NCBI GenBank assembly: GCA_937915455.1
Contig: CALDNN010000028.1
Coordinates: forward strand, 1 to 64,000
Direction of reading: 5' to 3'
Length of the DNA stretch: 64,000 nucleotides
DNA from: Pelethousia sp002409725
Lineage (GTDB): Bacteria; Bacillota; Clostridia; Christensenellales; CAG-138
The notes below the pieces were generated by a model. That model did no database searches and was not told the origin of the DNA. It worked only from the letters and a program-made list of their open reading frames with translations. Positions 8,165 through 17,456 of this stretch are shown here, in pieces. The translations under genes were made by a program, and so were the position numbers. Positions within the stretch are counted from its first letter, which is position 1. Each line of letters opens with the position of its first letter.

Positions 8165-9894
8165 AGGTAAGCGAGAGGCTCGCGGCCCTGCGCCGCGCCA
8201 TGGCGGAGGCCGGTCTGGATGCTTACCTTGTGCCCACTGCCGATTCGCACGGCTCGGAATATGTAGCCCCTTACGACCAGGCGCGCGCCTATTTGAGCGG
8301 CTTTACGGGCAGCGCGGGCACGCTGCTTGTGCTGCCGCACGAGGCCCTGCTGTGGACGGATTCGCGCTACTTTTTGCAGGCCGGGCGCGAGCTTGAAGGC
8401 AGCGGCATAACGCTGATGAGAGAAGGCGGGGAAGGCGTGCCCGATCTGGCAGATTATATCCGCCACAACCTTGCGGGTAAGGGCATGGGCATGGATGGCC
8501 GCTGCGTTACCCTGCGGCAGGCAGCGGCCTATGGCGCGGGTACGTCCGTGGTGGATATCGACCTGGTCTCCCCGGTGTGGCCCGACCGGCCTCCCCGCGA
8601 AGCGGCCCCCGCCTTTGTGCTGGATACGGCCCTCACGGGGCAAAGCGCGGCTGAGAAACTGGCGGCCCTGCGGCTGCACATAGAAGAACGCAAGGCCCGG
8701 GCAGCGCTCGTCACAGACCTGATGGACGGCGCGTGGCTTTTCAACCTTAGGGGCGGGGATATCCCTCACACGCCTGTGGCCCGCTTTTTTACCGTGGTGG
8801 AAGCGGAAGCCTGCTTCGTCTTCATAGCCCCGCAAACGGCGGAACCTGTGGCTGCTTACCTCGCGGAGTTGGGCGCGCACATTTTGCCTTATGAGGACAT
8901 CCTGCCCTTCCTCGGCCGCTATGGCGAAGGGGATCACGTTTTGGTGAGCCCTCCCTCCGTGAGCATGGCGCTGGCCATGGCCCTCAAAGAGCGGGGCGCG
9001 GCCTTGCTGGATAGCGATTACCTGGCCATGGCCCGCTGCGTAAAGAATGAAACGGAGCTGGCCCACATCCGCGAGGCCCATGCGAAGGACGGGGCCGTGA
9101 TGGTGCGCTTTTTGCGCTATATCAAAGCCCATGCGGACAAGCTGGATGAATACGGGGCCGCAGCGCATCTCGACGGCCTGCGGCTGGAGGCCGGTTGCCT
9201 CGATACCTCCTTTGCCACCATCTGCGGCTACGGCCCCAACGCGGCCATCGTGCATTACCGCCCGGCCCAGGCCAGCGCCCGACAGCTGCAAAAGAAGGGC
9301 CTGCTGCTGGTGGACAGCGGCGGCCAATGGCCCGGGGCCACCACGGATGTGACCCGCACCATCGCCCTGGGGTCGCTCACATCGGATGAAAAGGCGCACT
9401 TCACGCTGACGCTGCGCTGCATGCTGGCCCTGCTGGCCGCCCGCTTCCCGCAGGGGGTGGATGGGGCCAAGCTCGATGTGCTGGCCCGCGCGCCCATGTG
9501 GGAGGCCGGACTCAACTATGGCCACGGCACTGGCCACGGCGTGGGGGCCATGCTCTCGGTGCATGAGCCGCCCGTGCGCATCCGTTACGACTACCCATCG
9601 GTACCCATGCAAAAAGGCATGATCAGCTCGGACGAGCCCGGGCTTTACGTGACCGGCAGCCACGGCGTCCGCCTCGAAATTCTCATCGAGTGCGTGGAGA
9701 TGGAAAATGGCATGCTGGGCTTCGCGCCCCTCACACTCGTGCCCATCGACCTCGAAGCCGTGGAGAAACGCCTGATGGAGCCGGTGGATATCGCCCGCCT
9801 CAACGCCTACCACGCTCTGGTAAAGGAAGCCCTGCTGCCCCTGCTCGAGGGGGATGATAAGACCTTCCTCATCCAGGCCACCCGGCCCCTGTAA
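8161..9894 (+). CDS. M24B Xaa-Pro aminopeptidase
   Basis: A 577-residue protein with two creatinase-like N-terminal domains (VPTADSHGSEYVAPYDQAR, FTGSAGTLLV, WTDSRYFLQA) and a C-terminal pita-bread domain. The metal ligands appear in VDSGGQWPGATTDVTRT, GHGTGHGVGA, SSDEPG and RLEILIE. It removes an N-terminal residue before proline, a bond that other aminopeptidases such as M42 enzymes cut poorly. The ATG at 8161 overlaps the upstream stop and has GGAGG 8 bases before it. Length is normal for the long (YpdF/PepP2-like) type. Confidence 0.92.
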   Translation: MKVSERLAALRRAMAEAGLDAYLVPTADSHGSEYVAPYDQARAYLSGFTGSAGTLLVLPHEALLWTDSRYFLQAGRELEGSGITLMREGGEGVPDLADYIRHNLAGKGMGMDGRCVTLRQAAAYGAGTSVVDIDLVSPVWPDRPPREAAPAFVLDTALTGQSAAEKLAALRLHIEERKARAALVTDLMDGAWLFNLRGGDIPHTPVARFFTVVEAEACFVFIAPQTAEPVAAYLAELGAHILPYEDILPFLGRYGEGDHVLVSPPSVSMALAMALKERGAALLDSDYLAMARCVKNETELAHIREAHAKDGAVMVRFLRYIKAHADKLDEYGAAAHLDGLRLEAGCLDTSFATICGYGPNAAIVHYRPAQASARQLQKKGLLLVDSGGQWPGATTDVTRTIALGSLTSDEKAHFTLTLRCMLALLAARFPQGVDGAKLDVLARAPMWEAGLNYGHGTGHGVGAMLSVHEPPVRIRYDYPSVPMQKGMISSDEPGLYVTGSHGVRLEILIECVEMENGMLGFAPLTLVPIDLEAVEKRLMEPVDIARLNAYHALVKEALLPLLEGDDKTFLIQATRPL

Positions 9895-9925
9895 ACTAAA
9901 AATCGACGCCAACGAGGGACAGTAC

Positions 9926-11842
9926 ATGAGAGAATTTGGATTCCTGCGCCTTACCGCCGCCACCCCATCCTGCCGCGTTGCGGATGTTGTGCACAACGCC
10001 GCCGCCATCCTGGCGCAATATCAGGAAGCGGCGCGGGCCGGTTCCGCGCTGGCGGTATTCCCGGAGCTCTGCCTTACGGGTTATACCTGCGGCGACCTTT
10101 TCCAGCAGAGTACGCTGCGACGGGGCGCGCTAAGCGGCCTTGCCGCCATCCTCGCCGGCAGCGCCGATCTAAACACCCTGGCCGTGGTGGGCCTGCCCCT
10201 TGAAAAGGATGGCGCGCTTTATAACTGCGCGGCAGTCATCCAGCGCGGGCAGGTGCTCGGCGTGGTGCCCAAGCAGAATATCCCCAATTACGGCGAGTTT
10301 TACGAGTTGCGCCACTTCACGCCCGCGGATGGTTCCGCTAATGGCACGATTTCGCTGCTCGGGCAGGAAGTGCCCTTCGGTACGGACTTGCTTTTTGCCT
10401 GCTCAGATATGCCCGATTTTGTGCTGGGAGTAGAGGTTTGCGAGGATCTTTGGGTGCCCAGCCCGCCCAGCATCGGTCTGGCCCTGGGCGGGGCCACGGT
10501 CATCGCCAACACCTCCGCCAGCGATGAGCTGGTGGGCAAGGCTGCTTACCGACGGAGCCTTCTGAGCACCCAGAGCGAAAGGCTGCATTGCGCCTATGTT
10601 TATACCAACGCGGGCTCTGGCGAATCCACCACGGATGTGATCTTCGCCGGGCACGATATCATCCTTGAAAACGGCACGCCCCTGGCGGAAAGCCGGCTCT
10701 TCCACGAAGGCCTGCTGCACGCGGATGTAGATTTGGAGCGGCTGATGCACGAGCGGCTGCGCTTCACTACCTTCCATCCGCGGGGCGATTGGCGGCGCAT
10801 CGCCTTCTCCTTAGGCGCGCTGAATGCGCCAGATATCCGCTACCGCCCGCTGGCCTCCCGGCCCTTCCTAGCGCAGGATGCATCCGAAATGGCTGCACGC
10901 TGCGAGGAGATCCTCTCCATCCAGGCAAACGGTCTAGCCAAGCGCACGGCCCATGTTCGGGCGAAAAAGCTGGTAGTCGGCATTTCCGGCGGGCTGGATT
11001 CCAGCCTGGCCCTGCTGGTGATGGCACGGGCGCTGGCGCTGCTCAGAAGAAGCCCCAAGGATGCCCTGGCCGTGACCATGCCCTGCTTTGGTACCACGGA
11101 TCGAACGCGCAATAACGCCGAGGCGCTTTGCCAAGCATTGGGCGTCTCCTTCCGCAGCGTGGATATCCGCAAGGCCGTGGAGCAGCATTTCCGGGATATC
11201 GGCCAAGATCCGGATATACACGACGTGACCTATGAAAACGCCCAGGCCCGTGAGCGCACCCAGGTGCTGATGGATATCGCCAATATGGAAGGGGGCCTGG
11301 TGGTGGGCACGGGCGATCTTTCCGAGCTGGCGCTGGGTTGGGCCACCTACAATGGCGACCACATGAGCATGTACGGCGTGAATGCAGGCGTGCCCAAAAC
11401 GCTGGTACGCCACCTGGTGGCGCATGAGGCGCAACAGGCCCAATGCGAGGCCCTTCGCGCCGTGCTGCTGGATATCCTCAATACGCCCGTAAGCCCCGAG
11501 CTTTTGCCCGCACAGAACGGCACTATCTCCCAGGTGACGGAGGATCTCGTGGGCCCCTACGCGCTGCATGATTTCTTTCTCTATCACATGGTGCGCTACG
11601 GCGTGCGGCCGGCCAAGATCTTGGCCCTGGCCAAAATCGCCTTCGCCGGTGAATACGACGCGGATGCCATTCGCAAGTGGTTGCGTACCTTCCTAAAGCG
11701 CTTCTTCGCCCAGCAGTTCAAGCGCAGCTGCCTGCCGGATGGCCCTAAGGTGGGCTCCGTGGGTCTCTCCCCCCGGGGCGATTGGCGCATGCCCTCGGAT
11801 GCCGAGGCGGCGCTGTGGCTGGAAGAATTGGATAACTTATAG
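9926..11842 (+). CDS. nadE: glutamine-dependent NAD+ synthetase
   Basis: A 638-residue two-domain enzyme that amidates nicotinic acid adenine dinucleotide to NAD. The N-terminal nitrilase domain has the catalytic triad Glu47 (FPELCLTGY), Lys116 (VVPKQNIPN) and Cys172 (GVEVCEDLW), which supply ammonia from glutamine. The C-terminal synthetase carries the ATP-pyrophosphatase loop GISGGLDSSLAL, then GTGDLSELALGW. It begins 31 bases after the peptidase operon and may be read with it. The length matches bacterial NadE of the fused type. Confidence 0.95.
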   Translation: MREFGFLRLTAATPSCRVADVVHNAAAILAQYQEAARAGSALAVFPELCLTGYTCGDLFQQSTLRRGALSGLAAILAGSADLNTLAVVGLPLEKDGALYNCAAVIQRGQVLGVVPKQNIPNYGEFYELRHFTPADGSANGTISLLGQEVPFGTDLLFACSDMPDFVLGVEVCEDLWVPSPPSIGLALGGATVIANTSASDELVGKAAYRRSLLSTQSERLHCAYVYTNAGSGESTTDVIFAGHDIILENGTPLAESRLFHEGLLHADVDLERLMHERLRFTTFHPRGDWRRIAFSLGALNAPDIRYRPLASRPFLAQDASEMAARCEEILSIQANGLAKRTAHVRAKKLVVGISGGLDSSLALLVMARALALLRRSPKDALAVTMPCFGTTDRTRNNAEALCQALGVSFRSVDIRKAVEQHFRDIGQDPDIHDVTYENAQARERTQVLMDIANMEGGLVVGTGDLSELALGWATYNGDHMSMYGVNAGVPKTLVRHLVAHEAQQAQCEALRAVLLDILNTPVSPELLPAQNGTISQVTEDLVGPYALHDFFLYHMVRYGVRPAKILALAKIAFAGEYDADAIRKWLRTFLKRFFAQQFKRSCLPDGPKVGSVGLSPRGDWRMPSDAEAALWLEELDNL

Positions 11843-11933
11843 CATACAAAAGAGGCGCCTGCTGGAAACTGGGCGCCGCAGGCTTTGCCGGCCGTATTTG
11901 CGTGTCCGCAGGCACAGGCAAGCCTGTAAGCTC

Positions 11934-11996
11934 AAAAAGTGGCGATCACCCACTTTTTTGACAGGCAAAAACCCGGCGCGTTTTGCGCCGGGTTTT
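11934..11996. terminator. double bidirectional terminator between nadE and the PFK gene
   Basis: Two hairpins lie in series. AAAAAGTGG (11934-11942) pairs with CCACTTTTT (11950-11958). AAAACCCGGCGC (11968-11979) pairs with GCGCCGGGTTTT (11985-11996). A-runs on one side and T-runs on the other let both work for either converging gene. Confidence 0.85.
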
Positions 11997-12019
11997 ATGC
12001 TGCATTATCGGTGTAAACC

Positions 12020-13270
12020 CTATCGGGCTTGTACCTTCTTGAGCCGCGCAAAGCGGGGCAGGCCGTTCTCGGTGGGCCTCTCCGGCTGGCCCTGGATTAG
12101 GGGCAGGGCATAGGCTTGGAAAGCGGGAAGCAGGCCGTTGCCCTCGGCGTTGATCCACTCGTCGGGGATTTTCTTTTCGGCGTTGGCTACGTCGGTCAGC
12201 TCCATCAGCTTGATGGAGCAGGTGTAGTTGCCGTTTTCATCCTGGCCGCGCTCGAAGCCCACCATCTTATCGGTGATGCCGCTGACGGCGCACTCCACGG
12301 CGGCCTTGCCGGCCGCGAAGGCTTCCTGCACATCCGTTTGTGAGGCGCAATGGGCCGCACAGCGCTGCAGCAGGGAAAACTCGATGGGCCGTACCTTGGG
12401 ATAGCCCTCGGCCAGAAGCACACCGGCCAGGGTAGCGGCCAGGCCGCCCAGCTGTTTGTGGCCAAAGGCGTCTACAGCGGCGTTGGCGGAGCCATATTCG
12501 GCGATCAGCTTGCCGTCCTTATCATGGATGCCCTCGGAAACCGCCACGATGCACTTTCCGGAAGCGCTGTAGACCCGCTTGACGTCAGCCTTGAAGGCAT
12601 CGAGGTCAAAAACGCGCTCGGGCAGGTAGATGAGATCCGGCCCGCAGCCCATGGCCGTAGCCAGGGAGGAAGCGGCGGTGAGCCAGCCCGCGTGCCTGCC
12701 CATGATCTCCACCACACAGAGCATGCCGGTGTCGTATACGCGTGCGTCCTGATAGATTTCCATGCAGGTGGTGGCCACATAGCGGGCGGCGGAGCCGTAA
12801 CCCGGGCAATGATCCGTGCCCCAAAGGTCGTTATCGATGGTTTTGGGCACGCCCATGATGCGGCACTCGTAGCCGACCTTCTGCATATATTTGGAGATCT
12901 TGTTACAGGTATCCATGGAGTCGTTGCCGCCGTTATAGAAGAAATAGCGCACGTCATATTTTTTAAAGATTTCGAGGATGCGCTTGTAATCCGTATCATC
13001 CGCGTTGCTGTCTTTGAGCTTGTAGCGGCAGGAACCGAGGGCTGATGAGGGGGTGTTCAGCAGCAGCTCCAGCTCTTTGGCATCCTCTTGGCCCATGTCG
13101 TAGAGCACATCGTCCAGCACGCCGCGGATGCCGTGGGCGGCGCCGTAGACTTTGGTGATGTTGGGATCGTCCAGCGCGGTACGGATCACGCCATATGCGC
13201 TTGCGTTGATGACGGACGTGGGGCCGCCGGACTGGCCGATGATGGCCGCGCCTTTGAGGGAAACAGACAT
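12020..13270 (-). CDS. pfp: 6-phosphofructokinase, PPi-dependent type
   Basis: A 416-residue PFK-family enzyme phosphorylating fructose 6-phosphate. The donor site reads GGNDS (114-118) and PKTIDND (142-148). An Asp after the GG(N/D) pair and a Lys before TIDND are the residues that mark pyrophosphate users, whereas ATP users carry Gly at both. It is therefore probably reversible and serves both glycolysis and gluconeogenesis. The start at 13270 has AGGAGG 7 bases upstream. It is transcribed divergently from the class III fructose-bisphosphatase. Confidence 0.88.
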   Translation of the reverse strand: MSVSLKGAAIIGQSGGPTSVINASAYGVIRTALDDPNITKVYGAAHGIRGVLDDVLYDMGQEDAKELELLLNTPSSALGSCRYKLKDSNADDTDYKRILEIFKKYDVRYFFYNGGNDSMDTCNKISKYMQKVGYECRIMGVPKTIDNDLWGTDHCPGYGSAARYVATTCMEIYQDARVYDTGMLCVVEIMGRHAGWLTAASSLATAMGCGPDLIYLPERVFDLDAFKADVKRVYSASGKCIVAVSEGIHDKDGKLIAEYGSANAAVDAFGHKQLGGLAATLAGVLLAEGYPKVRPIEFSLLQRCAAHCASQTDVQEAFAAGKAAVECAVSGITDKMVGFERGQDENGNYTCSIKLMELTDVANAEKKIPDEWINAEGNGLLPAFQAYALPLIQGQPERPTENGLPRFARLKKVQAR

Positions 13271-13409
13271 AACGAAACCTCCTATATCAAACATAATAAA
13301 CGCAAAACAAACAAATTTATCATAGCATATTTTCTGTCGTTTGAACAGTAATGATACCATAAACCTGCTATAAATCTGCTTTTTTAGACAAATTGACGCC
13401 AGCCGGGCC

Positions 13410-13438
13410 TTCCAATGGCAGGCCGGGCGCGGTACAAT
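13410..13438 (+). promoter_or_regulatory. candidate promoter of the fructose-bisphosphatase gene
   Basis: TACAAT (13433-13438) with TTCCAA 17 bases upstream (13410-13415). The -35 is weak. It lies about 30 bases before the start codon, in the 198-base divergent region shared with the PFK gene. Confidence 0.4.
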
Positions 13439-13468
13439 GGAGAAAGCAAAGCGTATGAAGGAGGCCCC

Positions 13469-15427
13469 ATGGAACAGGATTTGCGATATCTACGGCTGTT
13501 GAGCCGGGAGTTCCCCACGGTGCAGAGCGTATGCGCCGAGATCATTAAGCTGGAAGCCTTCCGCGGCCTGCCCAAGGGCACGGAGCATTTTATGAGCGAT
13601 ATCCACGGCGAGCACGAGGCCTTTTTGCACATCCTGAATAACGCCTCGGGCGCCATCTGTGAAAAAATCGACGAGCTGTTCGAAAATTCTCTCACATTAG
13701 AAGACCGGCGCGCCCTGGCCGTGCTCATCTATTACCCCCGCGAGGCGCTGGAGAAGGCCAAGAAGGGCAATCCAGACCTACCGGACTGGTACCGCGTCAC
13801 GCTCAACCGATTGATCCAGATGGGCCGCTACTCCACGGCCAAGTATTCCCGCTCCAAGGTGCGCAAGTCCTTGCCGGAAGAGCTGGCCTACATCATGGAG
13901 GAGCTTCTCAACACCCAGGATCTGCCCGATAAAGAGGCCTATTTCGACAGCATCGTCCGCTCCATCATACAAACTGGCAGCGCGGATCTGCTCATCGAGC
14001 AGCTATGCCTGTTCATCAAGCGCCTGGTGGTGGATACCCTGCACATCCTGGGGGATATCTTCGACCGGGGGCCGCATGCGGATATCATCCTCGACCATTT
14101 GATTAAGCACCACAGCGTGGATCTGCAATGGGGTAACCACGACGTGCTCTGGATGGGCGCTGCGGCCGGCAGCGCGGCCTGTGTGGCCACGGCTGTGAAA
14201 AACTGCGTGCAGTACGATAATCTGGATATGCTGGAGGATGGCTACGGCATCAACCTGCTGCCGCTGGCGGTCTTCTCCACTGAGCAGTATGGCGACGCGG
14301 AGGTCTTCCGCCCACGCAAACTGCCGGATCAGCCCTTCGAGCCGCGCGATCTTTCCCTATATTCACGCATGCACAAGGCCATCAGCGTGATCCAATTCAA
14401 GCTGGAGAGCCAGCTTATCCGCCGTCGGCCTGAATACGGCATGACGGATCGGGATATGCTGGGCCGGGTTAATTGGGATACCCACACCATCGAGATCGAC
14501 GGCCAAGCCTACCCGCTGCGGGATACCCATTTCCCTACCATCGACCCGGCCGACCCTTCCAAGCTCACCATAGAGGAACAGGCCCTGATGGAGCAGCTCA
14601 CGGCCAGCTTCCGCCAAAGCGAGCGGCTCCAAACCCACGCCCGTTTCCTTTACAGCTCCGGAACCCTCTACAGGCGGCATAATGGCAACCTGCTATTCCA
14701 CGGCTGCATCCCCTGCACCGATAACGGCGATTACCGTACCTTCGAGCTATACGGCCGTCGGGTCAAGGGCCGAGCCTTTTTGGAGCTTGCGGAGCAGCTG
14801 GCCAGGCAGGGATATTTCGCTACCGATGATGCGGAGCGCGAGCGGGGCGGGGATTTCCTCTGGTTCCTCTGGTGCGGCCGCCATTCGCCCATCTTTGGCC
14901 GGGATCATATCGCTACCTTCGAGCGGGCGCTGATCGCCGACGAAGGCACCTGGAAGGAGCTGAAAGACCCCTATTACCGCTTCTGCAACGAGGAAGCCTT
15001 CTGCCGGGGCATATTGGAGGAATTCGATCTGCACAAGCCCTGGAGCCGCATCGTCAACGGCCACATGCCCGTACGCGTCAAAGAAGGGGAGGATCCGCGT
15101 AAGGCGGGCGGTCGACTGGTGGTGATCGACGGCGGCTTCTGCAAAGCCTACCAAAAGCAGACCGGCATCGCCGGTTACACCATGTTCTTCAGCTCCCGGG
15201 GCATGCGCATTGCTTCCCACGAGCCCTTCTCCGGCAAGGAAGACGCCATCAACCGGGGCACGGACATCACCTCTCACACCTTCATCGTGGAAAACCTGCC
15301 CGAGCGGTTGCTGATCGCGGATACGGACATCGGCGACGAATTCCTCGTCCGCATCGCAGACCTCAAGGCCCTGCTGGCAGCCTATCATTCCGGCCTGCTG
15401 CAAACGAAAACCGTGGATAAACCATAG
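13469..15427 (+). CDS. fbp: fructose-1,6-bisphosphatase, class III
   Basis: A 652-residue Firmicutes-type FBPase, a metallophosphoesterase-fold enzyme hydrolysing fructose 1,6-bisphosphate in gluconeogenesis. Metal-site motifs are MSDIHGEHEAF (about 42-52), GDIFDRGPHAD, WGNHDVLWMGA, NGHMPVR and VIDGGFCKAYQ. The length equals the Bacillus enzyme. GGAGG lies 6 bases before the ATG. It is divergent from the PPi-type PFK. Known homologues are allosterically controlled by PEP and AMP; no transcriptional operator is obvious here. Confidence 0.95.
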   Translation: MEQDLRYLRLLSREFPTVQSVCAEIIKLEAFRGLPKGTEHFMSDIHGEHEAFLHILNNASGAICEKIDELFENSLTLEDRRALAVLIYYPREALEKAKKGNPDLPDWYRVTLNRLIQMGRYSTAKYSRSKVRKSLPEELAYIMEELLNTQDLPDKEAYFDSIVRSIIQTGSADLLIEQLCLFIKRLVVDTLHILGDIFDRGPHADIILDHLIKHHSVDLQWGNHDVLWMGAAAGSAACVATAVKNCVQYDNLDMLEDGYGINLLPLAVFSTEQYGDAEVFRPRKLPDQPFEPRDLSLYSRMHKAISVIQFKLESQLIRRRPEYGMTDRDMLGRVNWDTHTIEIDGQAYPLRDTHFPTIDPADPSKLTIEEQALMEQLTASFRQSERLQTHARFLYSSGTLYRRHNGNLLFHGCIPCTDNGDYRTFELYGRRVKGRAFLELAEQLARQGYFATDDAERERGGDFLWFLWCGRHSPIFGRDHIATFERALIADEGTWKELKDPYYRFCNEEAFCRGILEEFDLHKPWSRIVNGHMPVRVKEGEDPRKAGGRLVVIDGGFCKAYQKQTGIAGYTMFFSSRGMRIASHEPFSGKEDAINRGTDITSHTFIVENLPERLLIADTDIGDEFLVRIADLKALLAAYHSGLLQTKTVDKP

Positions 15428-15440
15428 GCTTCGCGTATCA

Positions 15441-15467
15441 AAAAGGGACTGTCCGGCAGTCCCTTTT
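15441..15467. terminator. bidirectional terminator
   Basis: AAAAGGGACTG (15441-15451), a five-base loop and CAGTCCCTTTT (15457-15467). It serves fbp on the plus strand and the NlpC/P60 gene on the minus strand. Confidence 0.85.
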
Positions 15468-15490
15468 GCTATATTAGTATAAATAGCCCC

Positions 15491-16219
15491 TTATGCCGCA
15501 GGCGAGGGCGAAGCGGCCGGGGCCGGTATCTCCCCGGCCTCTAAGGCATCGTACACCATGGGCCTGCGGGCATAGCGGAAGATATCCCCAGCGCCGGTGA
15601 CGACCACGTTGTCAAACCCGGAAGCGCAATGGAGAAAGAGGGGCTTGCCCTTTTCGTTAAAGCCGATGCAGATGCCGATATGGTTGCCCTTATCCGTGGG
15701 GTATTTATTCTGGAACACCCAATCGCCCACACGCAGCTCTTTCCATTTGATGGGGGTGGATCTGTCCCACTGGTTCCAGGTGCCGTGGCCCACAGCCTCC
15801 TCCACCTCTGTGGGGGAAAGGCCCAGCTGAACGTAACACCAGGCCACGAAGCCGCTGCAATCCAAGCCATAAGGCTTGGTTTCGCCCGTGGACTGGCTGC
15901 CCGTCGAGGTGACCTCTTTGGGCTGGCCCCAAGCTTCGTCCCAGCCGAGGGCGTCGCTCTTGCCGCCCCAGAAATAATGCACCTTGCCAAGGAGCGTCAG
16001 CCCGGCCTCCACGGCGGCCTCACGCTGTGGCGTTTCCACCGGCGCTGACGCGCGCAGGGCGGAGATGGCGTCTTCTGAAAGCGGCTCGTAGGGCGGCTGG
16101 CGATTGATGTTGGCGAACAGGCAAAAAAGCCCTATAGCCAAGGCCAGCGGCACGAAAACGGCCGCAAGTAAACGTGCGGGGCGCAGGATGCGCTTCTTTT
16201 TGCGTTTTATTTCTGCCAT
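15491..16219 (-). CDS. membrane-anchored NlpC/P60-type cell-wall hydrolase
   Basis: A 242-residue protein with a basic N-terminus, one transmembrane segment (about 17-36) and a C-terminal papain-like domain (about 70-220). The catalytic Cys is in YGLDCSGFVAW and the His in GNHIGICIGF, as in NlpC/P60 endopeptidases that cut peptidoglycan stem peptides. It ends in an Ala/Pro/Ser tail. It is probably outward-facing and acts on the wall. Its exact bond specificity and physiological role cannot be read from sequence. Confidence 0.82.
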   Translation of the reverse strand: MAEIKRKKKRILRPARLLAAVFVPLALAIGLFCLFANINRQPPYEPLSEDAISALRASAPVETPQREAAVEAGLTLLGKVHYFWGGKSDALGWDEAWGQPKEVTSTGSQSTGETKPYGLDCSGFVAWCYVQLGLSPTEVEEAVGHGTWNQWDRSTPIKWKELRVGDWVFQNKYPTDKGNHIGICIGFNEKGKPLFLHCASGFDNVVVTGAGDIFRYARRPMVYDALEAGEIPAPAASPSPAA

Positions 16220-16277
16220 ATCCCAATGCTACAGGATATGACGAAAAAGGTCAAATGAACATTCTGAGACGATTGCT

Positions 16278-17312
16278 CTACGGCAGCCAGGGCAGGCGCA
16301 ATCGCGCGTATTCGTCTGCAGGATCCACTGCGTACTCCTCCGCCTGATGTTTCGGGTCGTCATAATAAACATAATCATCGAGCACAGGGGAGTAGCTGTA
16401 GACGCGCATTTCGCCAAGAACCTCGTCGATCTGTATGAAACGCATATAGCCGCTGCCGCCTTTCTTCCCTGTTGTCTGGTAATTGCCAATCAACTGGTAT
16501 ACGGTGCGCTCGGCTACGCCGTCTCCATCGTGGTCAAAGAAAGCGGGCCGGGCGGCGATGTTGTAGCGGTGGCCGCAGAGCACCAGGTATACATTGGGGC
16601 ATTTCGCCACTACTTGGTCATAGAAGCGCTGGCCATCGCTGGAAAGGCTCAGGTCTGTTTTAAAATAATCGTGCAGGCAGAGCACGCCCACCCGCTCCGG
16701 GAATCTATCGAAAACGGAGCGCACCCACTTGATGCAAGCCGCATCCGGCGCATAGCCCATATATACGAAGATGTACGCTGTATCCCCGGCCTCGAAAAGA
16801 TCGAAATGGCCCCGGTTATCCTGATAACTTTCGCCGTAGCAGGACTTGAAGGAGAATTGGTTTTCGCCGAAATAGGCGCTGAAGTTTTGATAATCTGCCT
16901 TTTCGCGGCGCACGTCATGGTTGCCCGCCAGCACGCCGCCGGGTATCCGCGTAAGGGAAGCCATGGCCCGCACGGCCACCAGCCATTGCTCCTCTTGATC
17001 GTAGCTGTTGACCAAATCGCCGGTATGTACAAAATAACGCAGATCCATCCGCGCCGCTTCATCGCGTAAAAAGGCCGTCATTGCATAAAAGGTTTCCGGC
17101 CATTTGCTGCAGTAATATTGGGTATCGCTAAGCCAGGCGATGGTATAGACCCCCTCCTTCGCGGTAAGCGCATCCGGCTCGGGGGTGGGCATGGGCAGGG
17201 GTGTAGGCACGGGCGTAGCGCTCGGCATACGAATCTGTTCGATAGGCGGCTGGGCGCAGGCCGACAGGCCCAGCAATGCAATGAGGAGCAGAAGCGAGAG
17301 CAGCTTTTTCAT
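16278..17312 (-). CDS. metallophosphoesterase lipoprotein
   Basis: About 344 residues. A lipoprotein signal (KKLLSLLLLIALLGLSAC, lipobox LSAC) is followed by a Pro/Thr linker and a calcineurin-like domain with WLSDTQYY, VHTGDLVNSYD, GNHDVR, a later CLHDYF and GHRYN. These are the metal ligands of this superfamily. It should act outside the membrane on a phosphoester whose identity is unknown. The ATG at 17312 gives the canonical signal peptide. It faces lepB divergently. Confidence 0.85.
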   Translation of the reverse strand: MKKLLSLLLLIALLGLSACAQPPIEQIRMPSATPVPTPLPMPTPEPDALTAKEGVYTIAWLSDTQYYCSKWPETFYAMTAFLRDEAARMDLRYFVHTGDLVNSYDQEEQWLVAVRAMASLTRIPGGVLAGNHDVRREKADYQNFSAYFGENQFSFKSCYGESYQDNRGHFDLFEAGDTAYIFVYMGYAPDAACIKWVRSVFDRFPERVGVLCLHDYFKTDLSLSSDGQRFYDQVVAKCPNVYLVLCGHRYNIAARPAFFDHDGDGVAERTVYQLIGNYQTTGKKGGSGYMRFIQIDEVLGEMRVYSYSPVLDDYVYYDDPKHQAEEYAVDPADEYARLRLPWLP

Positions 17313-17375
17313 AGTCTTATGATAACACATAATTTTGCTCCATGAAACGGCGAAGAATGCCGAAACACGGCGGGT

Positions 17376-17404
17376 TTGACAACGGGCTCGCCGCGCGGTA
17401 CAAT
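17376..17404 (+). promoter_or_regulatory. strong sigma-A promoter of lepB
   Basis: TTGACA (17376-17381), 17-base spacer, TACAAT (17399-17404). The near-consensus match places the transcript start near 17411, which rules out start codons upstream of it. Confidence 0.8.
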
Positions 17405-17456
17405 GTCACAAGCAGCCGCCTCTTTTGGGGGCGACGGGCAGAAAACGAGGTTATGC

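Noticed and set aside
8074..10008. A very long open frame on the minus strand opposite the Xaa-Pro aminopeptidase gene.
   Set aside because: Its translation is His/Arg/Gln-rich with no domain. It mirrors the codon bias of the GC-rich plus-strand gene, which has all its catalytic motifs.
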